From an uncultured Eubacterium sp. (GTDB taxonomy: Bacteria; Bacillota; Clostridia; Lachnospirales; Lachnospiraceae): 45,233 nucleotides of DNA. The notes under the pieces are model-generated. The model did not search any database and was not told where the DNA came from. It worked only from the letters and a program-made list of their open reading frames with translations. How positions within the stretch are numbered: the stretch's first letter is position 1; each line of letters begins with the position of its first letter. The stretch lies in NCBI RefSeq assembly GCF_934295145.1, contig NZ_CAKRAS010000022.1:1-45233 (forward strand), read 5' to 3'. The translations under genes were made by a program, and so were the position numbers. Shown in pieces: positions 1 through 6,588 of the stretch.

Positions 1-1
1 A

Positions 2-86
2 TGCAGGAAAAGGGACTTGAACCCTCATGACTGCAATAGTCACACGGACCTGAACCGTGCGCGTCTGCCAATTCCGCCATTCCTGC
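2..86 (-). tRNA. tRNA-Leu(CAG)
   Basis: The reverse strand folds as an 85-nt class II tRNA. The acceptor stem pairs GCAGGAA with TTCCTGC and A is the discriminator base. The anticodon stem CACGG/CCGTG encloses the loop TTCAGGT, giving anticodon CAG, which reads CUG leucine codons. The long variable arm TGACT-ATTGC-AGTCA is typical of tRNA-Leu, and the T-loop GGTTCAAGTCC is canonical. CCA is not encoded. It is transcribed divergently from the next tRNA. Confidence 0.95.
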
Positions 87-125
87 ATATCAAATTGCTT
101 TGCTGCCCCGCAGCTGACAAAGCAT

Positions 126-154
126 ATAATACAACAACGCCATTTAAATGTCAA
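126..154 (-). promoter_or_regulatory. Sigma-A promoter of tRNA-Leu(CAG)
   Basis: Reading leftward, TTGACA (149-154) is followed after exactly 17 bases by TATTAT (126-131). This is a near-consensus housekeeping promoter placed about 40 bases before the 5' end of the tRNA. Confidence 0.8.
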
Positions 155-209
155 CACTTTTTTCGTGTTTTTTGAAATGTATGTTTTTTATATTTTTTTC
201 ACAAAACTG

Positions 210-238
210 TTGACATTATACCCGTCTTTTGGTATCAT
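210..238 (+). promoter_or_regulatory. Sigma-A promoter of first tRNA-Leu(AAG)
   Basis: TTGACA (210-215), a 17-base spacer and TATCAT (233-238) lie 35 bases before the mature tRNA. The same arrangement with a different spacer precedes the second AAG copy at 6123-6151, so both copies can be expressed independently. Confidence 0.8.
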
Positions 239-272
239 TCTTTCTTGTCGGAAACAAATAAATACGACACAT

Positions 273-357
273 GCGGAAGTGTCGGAACTGGCAGACGAGC
301 AAGACTAAGGATCTTGTGACTATTGCAGTCGTGTGGGTTCAAGTCCCATCTTCCGCA
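273..357 (+). tRNA. tRNA-Leu(AAG), copy 1
   Basis: This is an 85-nt class II tRNA with acceptor stem GCGGAAG/CTTCCGC and discriminator A. The anticodon stem CAAGA/TCTTG holds the loop CTAAGGA, giving anticodon AAG. The long variable arm is GACTATTGCAGTC. A nearly identical gene lies at 6188-6272, differing at two positions in the variable arm. The 3' end of this gene is the start of a 90-bp direct repeat and borders an integrase remnant, as is usual for an attachment site. Confidence 0.95.
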
Positions 358-434
358 TTACTTATTTTGGTGCGAAAGCCTTATAAATCAAGGCTTCCGT
401 GCTTTTTTTGTTTTTAAACTGTTTGAACACCCTT
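345..434. repeat. tRNA 3'-end direct repeat, copy 1 (att-like)
   Basis: These 90 bases run from the T-arm/acceptor end of tRNA-Leu(AAG) through its terminator into the last codons of the integrase remnant. They recur at 6392-6481 with three mismatches. The first 19 bases, which include the tRNA 3' end, are identical in both copies. Repeats of a tRNA 3' end next to an integrase gene are the normal footprint of tRNA-targeted integration; calling this an att site is inference. Confidence 0.7.
374..410 (+). terminator. Rho-independent terminator of tRNA-Leu(AAG) copy 1
   Basis: AAGCCTT (376-382) pairs with AAGGCTT (390-396) around a 7-base loop, followed shortly by a run of seven T. In the second repeat copy the stem is longer (GCGGAAGCCTT/AAGGCTTCCGC, 6419-6447), so copy 1 is a slightly decayed version. 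Confidence 0.75.
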
Positions 435-644
435 GAACACGTTGACATCTGGCATTTTGCCACTGATTGCTGTTTCGTAAGCAGATACCCTATCTTGCAG
501 CGGTTCCGTTGCAAAAATGTAACTCTGCTGTGTCGTAGAAATATCTTTATGCCCTGCAAATATTCTGATTTCCTCATCTGACAAAAGCTTCGATGCTGCA
601 AAATTCGAAATACACGTTTTTCTGATACTGTGATTTCCTGTGAA
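414..644 (-). pseudogene. Tyrosine recombinase (integrase) C-terminal remnant
   Basis: Translating leftward from about 644 to the stop at 414-416 gives a peptide with the C-terminal catalytic signatures of tyrosine integrases: HSIRKT (the HxxR box), FAGHKDIST (the GH box) and QQSYIFAT (the nucleophilic Tyr). The frame is closed upstream by a stop at 645-647. The DNA there switches abruptly into the GH3 fragment, so everything before the HxxR box has been lost. The gene ends about 60 bases from the tRNA-Leu 3' end, facing it, where integrases of tRNA-targeting elements normally sit. It is too short to be active. Confidence 0.75.
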
Positions 645-1103
645 TTAACCGCATAATGTTTTAAACTCGTGCCAATCCCAAGACTCTGTACACCATCGAT
701 ATATCCCGTTGCCAGCTTTCCGGTCAGATACGGATCTTCGCTGAAATATTCAAAATTCCTTCCGCATAACGGGGAACGCTTGATATTGATCCCACATCCT
801 AATACCATGGAAATCTGTTCTTTTTTTGCTTCCTTTGCAATTGCCTTCCCCCATCTTTTTCACCAGCTCCGGATTCCAACTGCAGGCAATGGCACTCGCC
901 GGCGGGAAACAGGTTGCCGGTTTGCTGGTCTCAATATCTCCGACCTTCTCCTGCTCCAGTTTCCGGATTCCATGCGGGCCGTCCGTCATCATAACAGAAG
1001 GGATCTTTCCATTACAGTCATAGGTATGCCAGTCACCAACGCCGCCCAAAAGCCGGATCTTTTCCTCTATCGTCAACTGCCCGCATATTTTATCAACATT
1101 CAT
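636..1103 (-). pseudogene. Truncated, frameshifted GH3 beta-glucosidase
   Basis: The reading begins at an ATG (1101-1103) with AGGAGAGG upstream and encodes the N-terminus of a glycoside hydrolase family 3 enzyme. Recognisable blocks are LTIEEKIRLLGG, PSVMMTDGPHGIR, FPPASAIACSWNPEL, then after a frame change near 840 (one extra base in a G/A run) GCGINIKRSPLCGRNFEYFSEDP, and LKHYAVNSQE. Only about 155 residues of a family that is usually 700-800 residues remain. The sequence stops at the conserved NSQE block, where it is fused to the integrase remnant. The family cleaves beta-glucosides, but this copy cannot be functional. Confidence 0.8.
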
Positions 1104-1133
1104 GATCATCACCCCTCTCCTACTGTTTCGAAA

Positions 1134-1373
1134 TCCGATATCAATTTTTCACTTACCCATGAATTACTGGAAAATGCAGAAAATGAACTGCTGCATACAC
1201 CTTATGCACAGGAAAAAGCACAGAATCTGCTGACTCATTCTGACTACAGCCTCGGAGAGATCAGTACCTATCTTAATTTTTCATCTCAGAGTTATTTTAT
1301 TTCTATTTTCAAAAAATACACCGGGGTGACTCCCGGACAGTATCGCAAGAAGCATCGGCAGGTTAGCTGGTAA
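1134..1373 (+). pseudogene. AraC-family regulator C-terminal fragment
   Basis: The last part of this stretch encodes the second helix-turn-helix of an AraC/XylS regulator: EKAQNLLTHSDYSLGEISTYLNFSSQ, then SYFISIFKKYTGVTPGQYRKKH, then a stop. About 60-70 residues are recognisable; the sensor domain and first HTH are missing, and the upstream frame runs into the GH3 promoter region with no good start. It was probably a regulator divergent from the GH3 gene, which is inference. Both are now remnants. Confidence 0.6.
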
Positions 1374-1381
1374 CAGGGCAG

Positions 1382-1408
1382 AAAAATACCTCTCTGTTTC
1401 CAGAGAGG
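1382..1408 (-). terminator. Terminator of the immunity-gene unit
   Basis: Reading leftward, CCTCTCTG-GAAA-CAGAGAGG is a perfect 8-bp stem with a GAAA tetraloop, followed directly by TATTTTT. It lies 24 bases past the last gene of the leftward unit. Confidence 0.8.
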
Positions 1409-1431
1409 CATTGCCACCACGGTATTATTTT

Positions 1432-1839
1432 TTATTCCCAATCAAATTCATCAATGCTGTTTTTGATCTCCGCCGAAACAGAACTGTCATTTTTCAAATC
1501 GCGCATAAGTTCAGCAAACATTTCACGCCTTGGATTTTCCGTATCATTATAACAGCGGTGCGCCATCCAGATATTATGTGAAGTTGGATTTTTTCTTACC
1601 GAAGAAATCAGTAATTCTTCATACCCATGTTTATAAAATTGCTCCACAAAATGAACCAGATCACCTGGCATTCCAAAATCAACCAATGGATTTGTAGCTA
1701 TGATCTCTAAAATCGACTCCACTAATTCAAAAGGCTCTGAATATTGATTAATAGCATCTATCAGATCATCCTCAATATAATATTCTTCGTATGGTTTTGC
1801 TGCATTTTTCAAACCAGTAATTATCTGCTCTTTTGTCAT
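1432..1839 (-). CDS. Acidic hypothetical protein, probable immunity type
   Basis: This encodes 135 residues with a strongly acidic N-terminal half. The central segment GMPGDLVHFVEQFYKHGYEELL is followed by NPTSHNIWMAHR, and the protein ends in an acidic tail. There is no signal peptide or membrane segment. AGAGGAG lies about 10 bases before the ATG. I do not recognise the family with confidence. Its size, charge and place as last gene in a leftward array that contains SUKH and YezG proteins suggest a polymorphic-toxin immunity protein. The local AT-richness matches the rest of the array. Confidence 0.75.
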   Translation of the reverse strand: MTKEQIITGLKNAAKPYEEYYIEDDLIDAINQYSEPFELVESILEIIATNPLVDFGMPGDLVHFVEQFYKHGYEELLISSVRKNPTSHNIWMAHRCYNDTENPRREMFAELMRDLKNDSSVSAEIKNSIDEFDWE

Positions 1840-1870
1840 AAATCCAATTCTCCTCTAAAAATCCGCTTTT

Positions 1871-2356
1871 CTAAAAATTATCTATTGCATTTTGTAAATT
1901 ATCTTTAAAAAATTCATAGAAATTCTCAAAACGCTCCAATACACCATCTTTATCATATTGACTCCATGATGAAATTTTTCCACTCACACTATCAATACAA
2001 TAATAAAATTCATCACAATCTTCTATAATGATATACTTCTCTGGCAAACCATTTTTTCTTTGTTCCAATGTTATTTCTACAAATTCTGATTTCCCGTTCT
2101 TACAATACCCCATTATGTCGAACCAATATCCACCACAGCCATATTCTTTTAAAAACCATATAAAAGGATCTGGAATTTTTAAAACTAACTTCTGTTCTGC
2201 CTGTGTTATTTCGGCATCTGTTGCTCTTTTTCCTAAAAAAGCATTTCCAAATATAGCCTGATTTTGTTGGATTATAAATTTTAATTTTTTTTGTTCTTCT
2301 GAATAACTTTCTTTGTGCGTTTCGTTCTTCTTTTTAAATTTATCCAGCAGTCTCAT
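1871..2356 (-). CDS. SMI1/KNR4 (SUKH) family immunity protein
   Basis: The product is 161 residues. The SUKH signature spans about residues 40-80: ATDAEITQAEQKLVLKIP, then FIWFLKEYGCGGYWF and an IMGY turn. The C-terminal part, SWSQYDKDGVLERFENFYEFF, is also typical. SUKH proteins bind and neutralise nuclease and other toxins of contact-dependent or LXG/WXG systems in the cytoplasm. Two ATGs exist (2362 and 2356). The second is preferred because AGGGA is 10 bases upstream and it gives the basic leader MRLLDKFKKK, which resembles leaders of two neighbours. No toxin gene is nearby. Confidence 0.8.
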   Translation of the reverse strand: MRLLDKFKKKNETHKESYSEEQKKLKFIIQQNQAIFGNAFLGKRATDAEITQAEQKLVLKIPDPFIWFLKEYGCGGYWFDIMGYCKNGKSEFVEITLEQRKNGLPEKYIIIEDCDEFYYCIDSVSGKISSWSQYDKDGVLERFENFYEFFKDNLQNAIDNF

Positions 2357-2371
2357 ATCCATCCCGTCCCT

Positions 2372-2920
2372 TTATTTCTCAGCAGATAATATTTCTTTTA
2401 ACTCATCAATGGTTTTATCCAAAATATCCGATGATATCGGATATTTTCCGGCTTCTCTATGCGCTATTGCCTCTTCCAGTTTTAATAATCTCCAACTTCT
2501 TGCCCTTGCTTTACTGTTTGCATCAAGATTACTTTGAATATTCACATCTATTGTTTTTGTAAACCATTCTACACCATTTATGTATAACTCTGGGTGTCTA
2601 TATTTATTGACAAACTTAATAATCTCCTGGCTTTCCTTCACCTTCCCCATTTCCCTGAGTATTCGTGCTTTTAAACAGTAGGCATGATCTATGTTGCTCC
2701 AAAGAGTATAATTGCCATCAAATTTTTCATTTGCAAATAAATCACAAACAGAGATTGCTTCCTGAGTGTATCCATAAATATATAACCAAACCGCTAATTC
2801 CGTAATAAAACCTGTATCTTTTGCAGACTTCATGCTGCATTTCTTCAATATCTTTTTACAGTCCTTTTGGATGCCTTTCTTATTTATGTTTGACATTATT
2901 TCCTGAATAAGCTCATTCAT
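2372..2920 (-). CDS. Helical hypothetical protein, immunity-array member
   Basis: The product is 182 residues from the ATG at 2918-2920; a longer start at 2950 would overlap the preceding gene by 29 bases and lacks a ribosome site. The middle (AVWLYIYGYTQEAISVCDLF, LWSNIDHAYCLKARILREMG) looks like paired amphipathic helices of TPR type. The rest is charged and soluble. I do not recognise the function. Its start lies one base before the stop of the preceding gene, so the two are probably translationally coupled. Its context suggests immunity or a partner of immunity proteins. Confidence 0.7.
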   Translation of the reverse strand: MNELIQEIMSNINKKGIQKDCKKILKKCSMKSAKDTGFITELAVWLYIYGYTQEAISVCDLFANEKFDGNYTLWSNIDHAYCLKARILREMGKVKESQEIIKFVNKYRHPELYINGVEWFTKTIDVNIQSNLDANSKARARSWRLLKLEEAIAHREAGKYPISSDILDKTIDELKEILSAEK

Positions 2921-2921
2921 T

Positions 2922-3281
2922 TTATAATCCCGCCAAACTTTCCAATTCACTTAACGAAAGACCTTTTACTAAAATACTATCTTCCTTTGAATCAAGCGCA
3001 TATTTTTCAATATTCTTTAATGCCATAAAATAATCTGCATCTCCGATAACCGTATCTTTTGTGGTACTGACAAGCACTAATTTCCATTCAGATACAACCT
3101 TACCGTCTACCAGATATTTTTCCCACGGAGATTTAAGTAAAACCGTTTCCGTCCCCTCTGTCAGTGCAATCGCACCAAACGGTGTACCATCTGGTTTTCC
3201 ATAGAAGTTCGGTGTTGCGATATATGCATTGCTCCAATCTACTATTCCTTTTTTCCCTTTTAACTTATCGAATAATCCCAT
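2922..3281 (-). CDS. Small hypothetical protein with MGLFDK leader
   Basis: The product is 119 residues. The basic leader MGLFDKLKGKKG is followed by a compact domain with IATPNFYGKPDGTPFGAIAL and SPWEKYLVDGKVVSEWKLVLVS. AAAGGAG lies 9 bases before the ATG. The leader closely matches the start of the YezG-like protein at the head of the same unit (MGLFDKIKKEK). No enzyme motif is visible. It is presumably an immunity protein of an unassigned family. The stop codon abuts the next gene. Confidence 0.75.
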   Translation of the reverse strand: MGLFDKLKGKKGIVDWSNAYIATPNFYGKPDGTPFGAIALTEGTETVLLKSPWEKYLVDGKVVSEWKLVLVSTTKDTVIGDADYFMALKNIEKYALDSKEDSILVKGLSLSELESLAGL

Positions 3282-3330
3282 GATGATATCTCCTTTACAA
3301 TTACTTGATTTAATATTAACCGCATTATAA

Positions 3331-3717
3331 TTAACCTTGATAACTCAATAAATCATCTCTGAAATTTTCCCAATCAAATTTTCCTTTCGATTTAATTTTT
3401 CTCACAGCTCTGATTATCATTTGCTGAATCAATTCTATTTTTCCATTACTGTCAGCATTATAATAATTGTCAAAATCCATTCTAATATCGATCATCGCAC
3501 AAGATCCTAATCCCACTACCTGGACTTTCTCTTTCCACATTCCCTGATCGTATATTTCTTTTGGTGCAATAACAGGTGTAATTCCGATAATATTCATACT
3601 TTCACTGTATTCCCTGGTTTTAAAAAAATCATGTAACTGCTGACAGTATTTATATACTTCATCATCTATACCATAATGATCTGTAAAATATGCCGGAGAA
3701 TTAATATTTAACTCCAT
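3331..3717 (-). CDS. Hypothetical protein, probable immunity family
   Basis: The product is 128 residues starting MELNINSPAYFTDHYGIDDE. Further blocks are MNIIGITPVIAPKEIYDQGMW and SCAMIDIRMDFDNYY, followed by a basic helical end. GAGAGGGAG precedes the ATG by 5 bases. The pattern resembles small immunity proteins found in Firmicute toxin clusters (possibly the Imm44-like group, from memory and uncertain). It is soluble, with no signal peptide. It sits 49 bases after its upstream neighbour's array companion and continues the same leftward unit. Confidence 0.7.
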   Translation of the reverse strand: MELNINSPAYFTDHYGIDDEVYKYCQQLHDFFKTREYSESMNIIGITPVIAPKEIYDQGMWKEKVQVVGLGSCAMIDIRMDFDNYYNADSNGKIELIQQMIIRAVRKIKSKGKFDWENFRDDLLSYQG

Positions 3718-3746
3718 AAAAACTCCCTCTCAAAAAAGAATTTGGT

Positions 3747-4049
3747 TTACTGATTTTTCGCCATTTCTCTCCAATAGTTCTTTAACATTTTCAATATTCT
3801 TTTGGCATCATCAATTTCCGTTTTCTGATTATATTCTCTCATTTCGGTGAAAGTTCCGGATTCGCTTACAATCCCCAATAACCATTTTCCCAATACATTC
3901 TTTTTATACTTGAAAATCAAACAGTTTATACCGTCCTCATCTGTAAATGCATTTGTATATTCTATCTTCGCCGGTTTCTTTCCCAGTTCACTTGGATCAG
4001 ATAACCAATCTTCCAATTCTTCCATTGCATTTTTAATTGTTTCGTTCAT
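3747..4049 (-). CDS. Small hypothetical protein, immunity-array member
   Basis: The product is 100 residues. The start is the second of two close ATGs (4047-4049), because GGAGGT directly abuts the first and lies 6 bases from the second. The segment DWLSDPSELGKKPAKIEY is followed by CLIFKYKK and GKWLLGIVSESGTFTEM, then a helical tail. This compact beta-rich layout recurs in small proteins beside immunity genes, from general recollection. No catalytic motif is seen. The function is not established. Confidence 0.7.
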   Translation of the reverse strand: MNETIKNAMEELEDWLSDPSELGKKPAKIEYTNAFTDEDGINCLIFKYKKNVLGKWLLGIVSESGTFTEMREYNQKTEIDDAKRILKMLKNYWREMAKNQ

Positions 4050-4073
4050 AACCATACCTCCAAATTTTATTAT

Positions 4074-4616
4074 TTATTTCTTCTTTTTCAAATATTGTTC
4101 TAAAATACTTGTCAAAAATGGACTGTTCTGAGGTTTTCCGCCAAATGTTTCATATGCCCAGATGACTTCACGTTCTACCTGTCCATATTCAGCTTTTGCC
4201 AGCACATCATATTTAAAATTAATTTTAAAATCTCCTGTGTTTTTTACAGAAAGACATAACTGCTCCCATGGTTTTTGATGATTTTGAATAAAGCAGTCAT
4301 ATATTTTAAACAATACCGCATCCATTTCATTACTACATTGATCCCCAAAAGATTTCAGATCAAAACATTTGATATATTCATCCGAACCGGTGCTTTTTAC
4401 AAAAAAGACAGACGACCAGCTCCTCTTTTCTTCCTCTACCTCGCCAAGATAATGAAATTCCTCCCAGTCCTCTGGAATGGAAGATATAATAACATTTGCT
4501 AATTCGCTGTATAAATTGCTTAGTATTCGTTCAAACTGATCATTTACTTGTGATTCCACGGATTTTTCATTTTCTGATTGAATTTTCTCTTTCTTAATTT
4601 TATCAAACAATCCCAT
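4074..4616 (-). CDS. YezG/DUF600-type immunity protein
   Basis: The product is 180 residues from the ATG at 4614-4616, with GAGGAGG about 11 bases upstream. An N-terminal basic leader MGLFDKIKKEK and a charged linker to about residue 40 precede a domain resembling Bacillus YezG (DUF600). The matching blocks are SIPEDWEEFHYLGEV, FFVKSTGSDEYI, QKPWEQLCLSVKNTGDFKI and the end segment REVIWAYETFGG. YezG-type proteins neutralise LXG toxins such as YeeF. This is the first gene of the seven-gene unit, directly downstream of the only clear promoter. Confidence 0.8.
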   Translation of the reverse strand: MGLFDKIKKEKIQSENEKSVESQVNDQFERILSNLYSELANVIISSIPEDWEEFHYLGEVEEEKRSWSSVFFVKSTGSDEYIKCFDLKSFGDQCSNEMDAVLFKIYDCFIQNHQKPWEQLCLSVKNTGDFKINFKYDVLAKAEYGQVEREVIWAYETFGGKPQNSPFLTSILEQYLKKKK

Positions 4617-4669
4617 ACCTATCTTGCCTCCTCTGCTGTTCTGTCTTTCTGATCTATTTTTTTGCATAG

Positions 4670-4698
4670 ATTCTATAAAAGCTATGGCATTTTTACAA
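4670..4698 (-). promoter_or_regulatory. Promoter of the seven-gene immunity unit
   Basis: Reading leftward, TTGTAA (4693-4698), a 17-base spacer and TAGAAT (4670-4675) lie about 50 bases before the first gene of the array. No other comparable promoter is obvious within the array, so one transcript to the terminator at 1382-1408 is likely. The rest of 4617-4995 holds only this promoter, the rightward promoter below and a short inverted repeat ATACGT-N7-ACGTAT near 4862-4880. Confidence 0.6.
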
Positions 4699-4918
4699 TT
4701 TCAAAAACACCTTACCTGCCCTATATCATTGACTTCATTTTACCATACTGCCTGCCATTTTCCATCTGTATTTTACATGTTTCTGCACACAATTTACCCG
4801 ATAACCCACTTTAGAGTGCCTGACACTTCCCCGAGCTATAATCCGCCTTTCTGAAAAATGGTATACGTCCCAAGAACGTATTTTTTGTTCCCTGTTACAT
4901 TGCATATTATATTTTTTC

Positions 4919-4947
4919 TTGAATATATTTCATCAATCATGTATATT
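4919..4947 (+). promoter_or_regulatory. Probable promoter of the alpha/beta hydrolase gene
   Basis: TTGAAT (4919-4924), 17 bases, TATATT (4942-4947); an overlapping TATAAT lies at 4947-4952. It sits about 45 bases upstream of the start codon. Confidence 0.5.
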
Positions 4948-4995
4948 ATAATAGTTTGATAACCAAACAAATATTGAAGAAAGGTTTTTATATAC

Positions 4996-5985
4996 ATGAA
5001 AATAACAAAAAAGAAAAAAATCAGCATCAAAAAAGTTATACTTTTCATCATAGCAATTCTAGCTACACTGTTTGTTCTGATTTCTCTCTTTGCCGGAAAT
5101 TACCTTGTAAATTACTCCATTGGTCGTTCCGGCGACGGTGGAAACAGAACTGTTGCCCTGGAAATCCCAGAAGCAGCCGATGATACAGAACGTACCATTG
5201 CAGAAGGCAAAATTGTACAACAGGAATTAAATGAAACTTTTCTTGCTGAACATCCGGGGCAAACAGTTGAAATCTCATCTGCAGATGGTATTCGCTGCAG
5301 CGGTGTCTATTACCCAAATGATGATTCTCACGACTGGGTCATCGCCCTGCATGGTTACCGCGGTGACCACTTGAGTGCAACCAGTCTGGCGCAGCACTAC
5401 TATACTCACAATTATCAGGTATTGACTCCGGATCTGCGTGCCTGTGGTGATACCAATGGTAATTACCTAGGCATGGGCTGGCTCGACCGAAAGGATATCC
5501 TTTCCTGGATTGACTGGATCATCGCTCAGGATTCCGATGCCAGAATCGTTATTCACGGTATTTCCATGGGTGCAGCCACAACCATGATGACAGCTGGTGA
5601 AGATACCCCGGATCAGGTAGTTGCTTTTATAGAAGACTGCGGTTATACCAGCGTGTGGGATATTTTTTCCAGTGAATTGAAACTTCGTTTTGGTATGCCG
5701 GAATTTCCGCTAATGTACACTGCCAACCTGTTTGCCATAACAAAAGCCGGTTACTCTTTCAAAGAAGCATCTGCTCTAAATCAGGTAAAAAAATGTGAAA
5801 AACCGATGCTGTTCATTCATGGTACCGCAGACGATTTCATTCCATATGAAATGATGGATATTTTATATCAGGCAAAACCTGGTGATAACAAAGAAAAAAT
5901 CACCGCTCCGGGCGCAGGTCACGGAGAAGCAATGTATCTTCTGGGCGAGGAATACTGGGATGATGTCTTTACTTTCTTAGAGTGA
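4996..5985 (+). CDS. Membrane-anchored alpha/beta hydrolase
   Basis: The product is 329 residues. A basic start (KITKKKKISIKK) and one hydrophobic segment at about 14-36 form an uncleaved signal anchor, so the enzyme domain should lie outside the membrane. The hydrolase fold begins near residue 90. LHGYRGDH gives the oxyanion region, HGISMG carries the nucleophile (Ser190), HGTADDFIP the acid (Asp279) and GAGHGEA the base (His309). It resembles the YqkD-like group of serine hydrolases; the substrate is unknown, with an ester or peptide possible. GAAAGG precedes the ATG at a long distance. It lies inside the tRNA-bounded island but reads away from the immunity unit. Confidence 0.85.
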   Translation: MKITKKKKISIKKVILFIIAILATLFVLISLFAGNYLVNYSIGRSGDGGNRTVALEIPEAADDTERTIAEGKIVQQELNETFLAEHPGQTVEISSADGIRCSGVYYPNDDSHDWVIALHGYRGDHLSATSLAQHYYTHNYQVLTPDLRACGDTNGNYLGMGWLDRKDILSWIDWIIAQDSDARIVIHGISMGAATTMMTAGEDTPDQVVAFIEDCGYTSVWDIFSSELKLRFGMPEFPLMYTANLFAITKAGYSFKEASALNQVKKCEKPMLFIHGTADDFIPYEMMDILYQAKPGDNKEKITAPGAGHGEAMYLLGEEYWDDVFTFLE

Positions 5986-6019
5986 ACTACATCGGCAGGT
6001 AAATCACCTGGGGGTTCAC
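5982..6019 (+). terminator. Hairpin at the end of the hydrolase gene
   Basis: GTGAAC (overlapping the stop codon) pairs with GTTCAC, and CAGGT pairs with ACCTG inside it. There is no T-run, so it may act as an mRNA 3' structure rather than a classical terminator. Confidence 0.35.
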
Positions 6020-6122
6020 GCTTACTTACCTAATTCGGATTACAAAATTGCCTCGTTTCAGATTCAGCAGTATTCCGTATGATTAGTGGTATATTTTATT
6101 AGATTATTTTCAAAAATATAGC

Positions 6123-6151
6123 TTGACATCTTATACTTATTTTGTTATTAT
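6123..6151 (+). promoter_or_regulatory. Sigma-A promoter of second tRNA-Leu(AAG)
   Basis: TTGACA (6123-6128), a 17-base spacer and TATTAT (6146-6151), 37 bases before the tRNA. Confidence 0.8.
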
Positions 6152-6187
6152 AATCACGTCGTTTGAAACAATTACATAATGACAAAT

Positions 6188-6272
6188 GCGGAAGTGTCGG
6201 AACTGGCAGACGAGCAAGACTAAGGATCTTGTGATTATTGCAATCGTGTGGGTTCAAGTCCCATCTTCCGCA
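6188..6272 (+). tRNA. tRNA-Leu(AAG), copy 2
   Basis: The gene has the same 85-nt fold and AAG anticodon as copy 1, with two base changes in the variable arm (GATTATTGCAATC), which compensate each other across the stem. It has its own promoter and a different, strong terminator directly downstream. Compensated variation argues that both copies are under selection rather than one being a fresh duplicate. Confidence 0.95.
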
Positions 6273-6278
6273 TCAAAA

Positions 6279-6308
6279 GACCTCAACCTTTGGTTGGGGT
6301 CTTTTTTT
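6279..6308 (+). terminator. Terminator of tRNA-Leu(AAG) copy 2
   Basis: GACCTCAACC pairs with GGTTGGGGTC (one G-T pair) across a 3-base loop, followed by seven T. Confidence 0.85.
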
Positions 6309-6391
6309 GCGGACGGAGACACGAACCCAAGGTTCATGTCTCCGCTTCGCTCCGGTCGGCGCAAATCCGAGATCCACCGGATCTCGTGCGC
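6309..6391. other. GC-rich double hairpin between tRNA and second repeat
   Basis: Two consecutive stem-loops occupy the space between the tRNA terminator and the second att-like repeat. The first pairs CGGAGAC...GAACC with GGTTC...GTCTCCG (6314-6344). The second pairs CGAGATCC with GGATCTCG (6368-6386). The stretch is much richer in GC than its surroundings and contains no gene. Confidence 0.5.
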
Positions 6392-6481
6392 CCCATCTTC
6401 CGCATTACTTGTTTTGGTGCGGAAGCCTTATAAATCAAGGCTTCCGCGCTTTTTTTGTTTTTAAACTGTTTGAACACCCTT
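6392..6481. repeat. tRNA 3'-end direct repeat, copy 2 (att-like)
   Basis: This matches 345-434 with three mismatches in 90 bases. It begins with the last 13 bases of tRNA-Leu(AAG) although no tRNA body precedes it, continues through the tRNA terminator stem and ends within the last codons of the integrase. It is therefore a detached junction copy, as expected at the far end of an element inserted into the tRNA gene. Confidence 0.7.
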
Positions 6482-6483
6482 TG

Positions 6484-6588
6484 CGACCTGTCAGTGGGAG
6501 CTTTTAACTCCCACTGACATAAGCATCCACTTACCACCACTTAGTGCTCTACACACCTGAAGTTATGGAATGCTTATTCTGCATTCAG
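6484..6588. repeat. Dispersed palindromic repeat, copy A
   Basis: A perfect 11-bp stem GTCAGTGGGAG (6490-6500)/CTCCCACTGAC (6508-6518) is followed by a second region containing CTTAGTGCTCTAC and ending in CTTATTCTGCATTCA. Copy B lies at 12925-13038 and a partial copy C at 27629-27688. The far end supplies the last codons and stop of the gene at 6574. Hairpin-bounded non-coding repeats like this resemble ends of IS200/IS605-type elements, but no transposase is present, so that origin is speculative. Confidence 0.6.

Noticed and set aside
6334..6540. 68-codon leftward reading over the tRNA repeat
   Set aside because: It is composed of the att-like repeat and hairpins; only the last codons derive from the integrase remnant.
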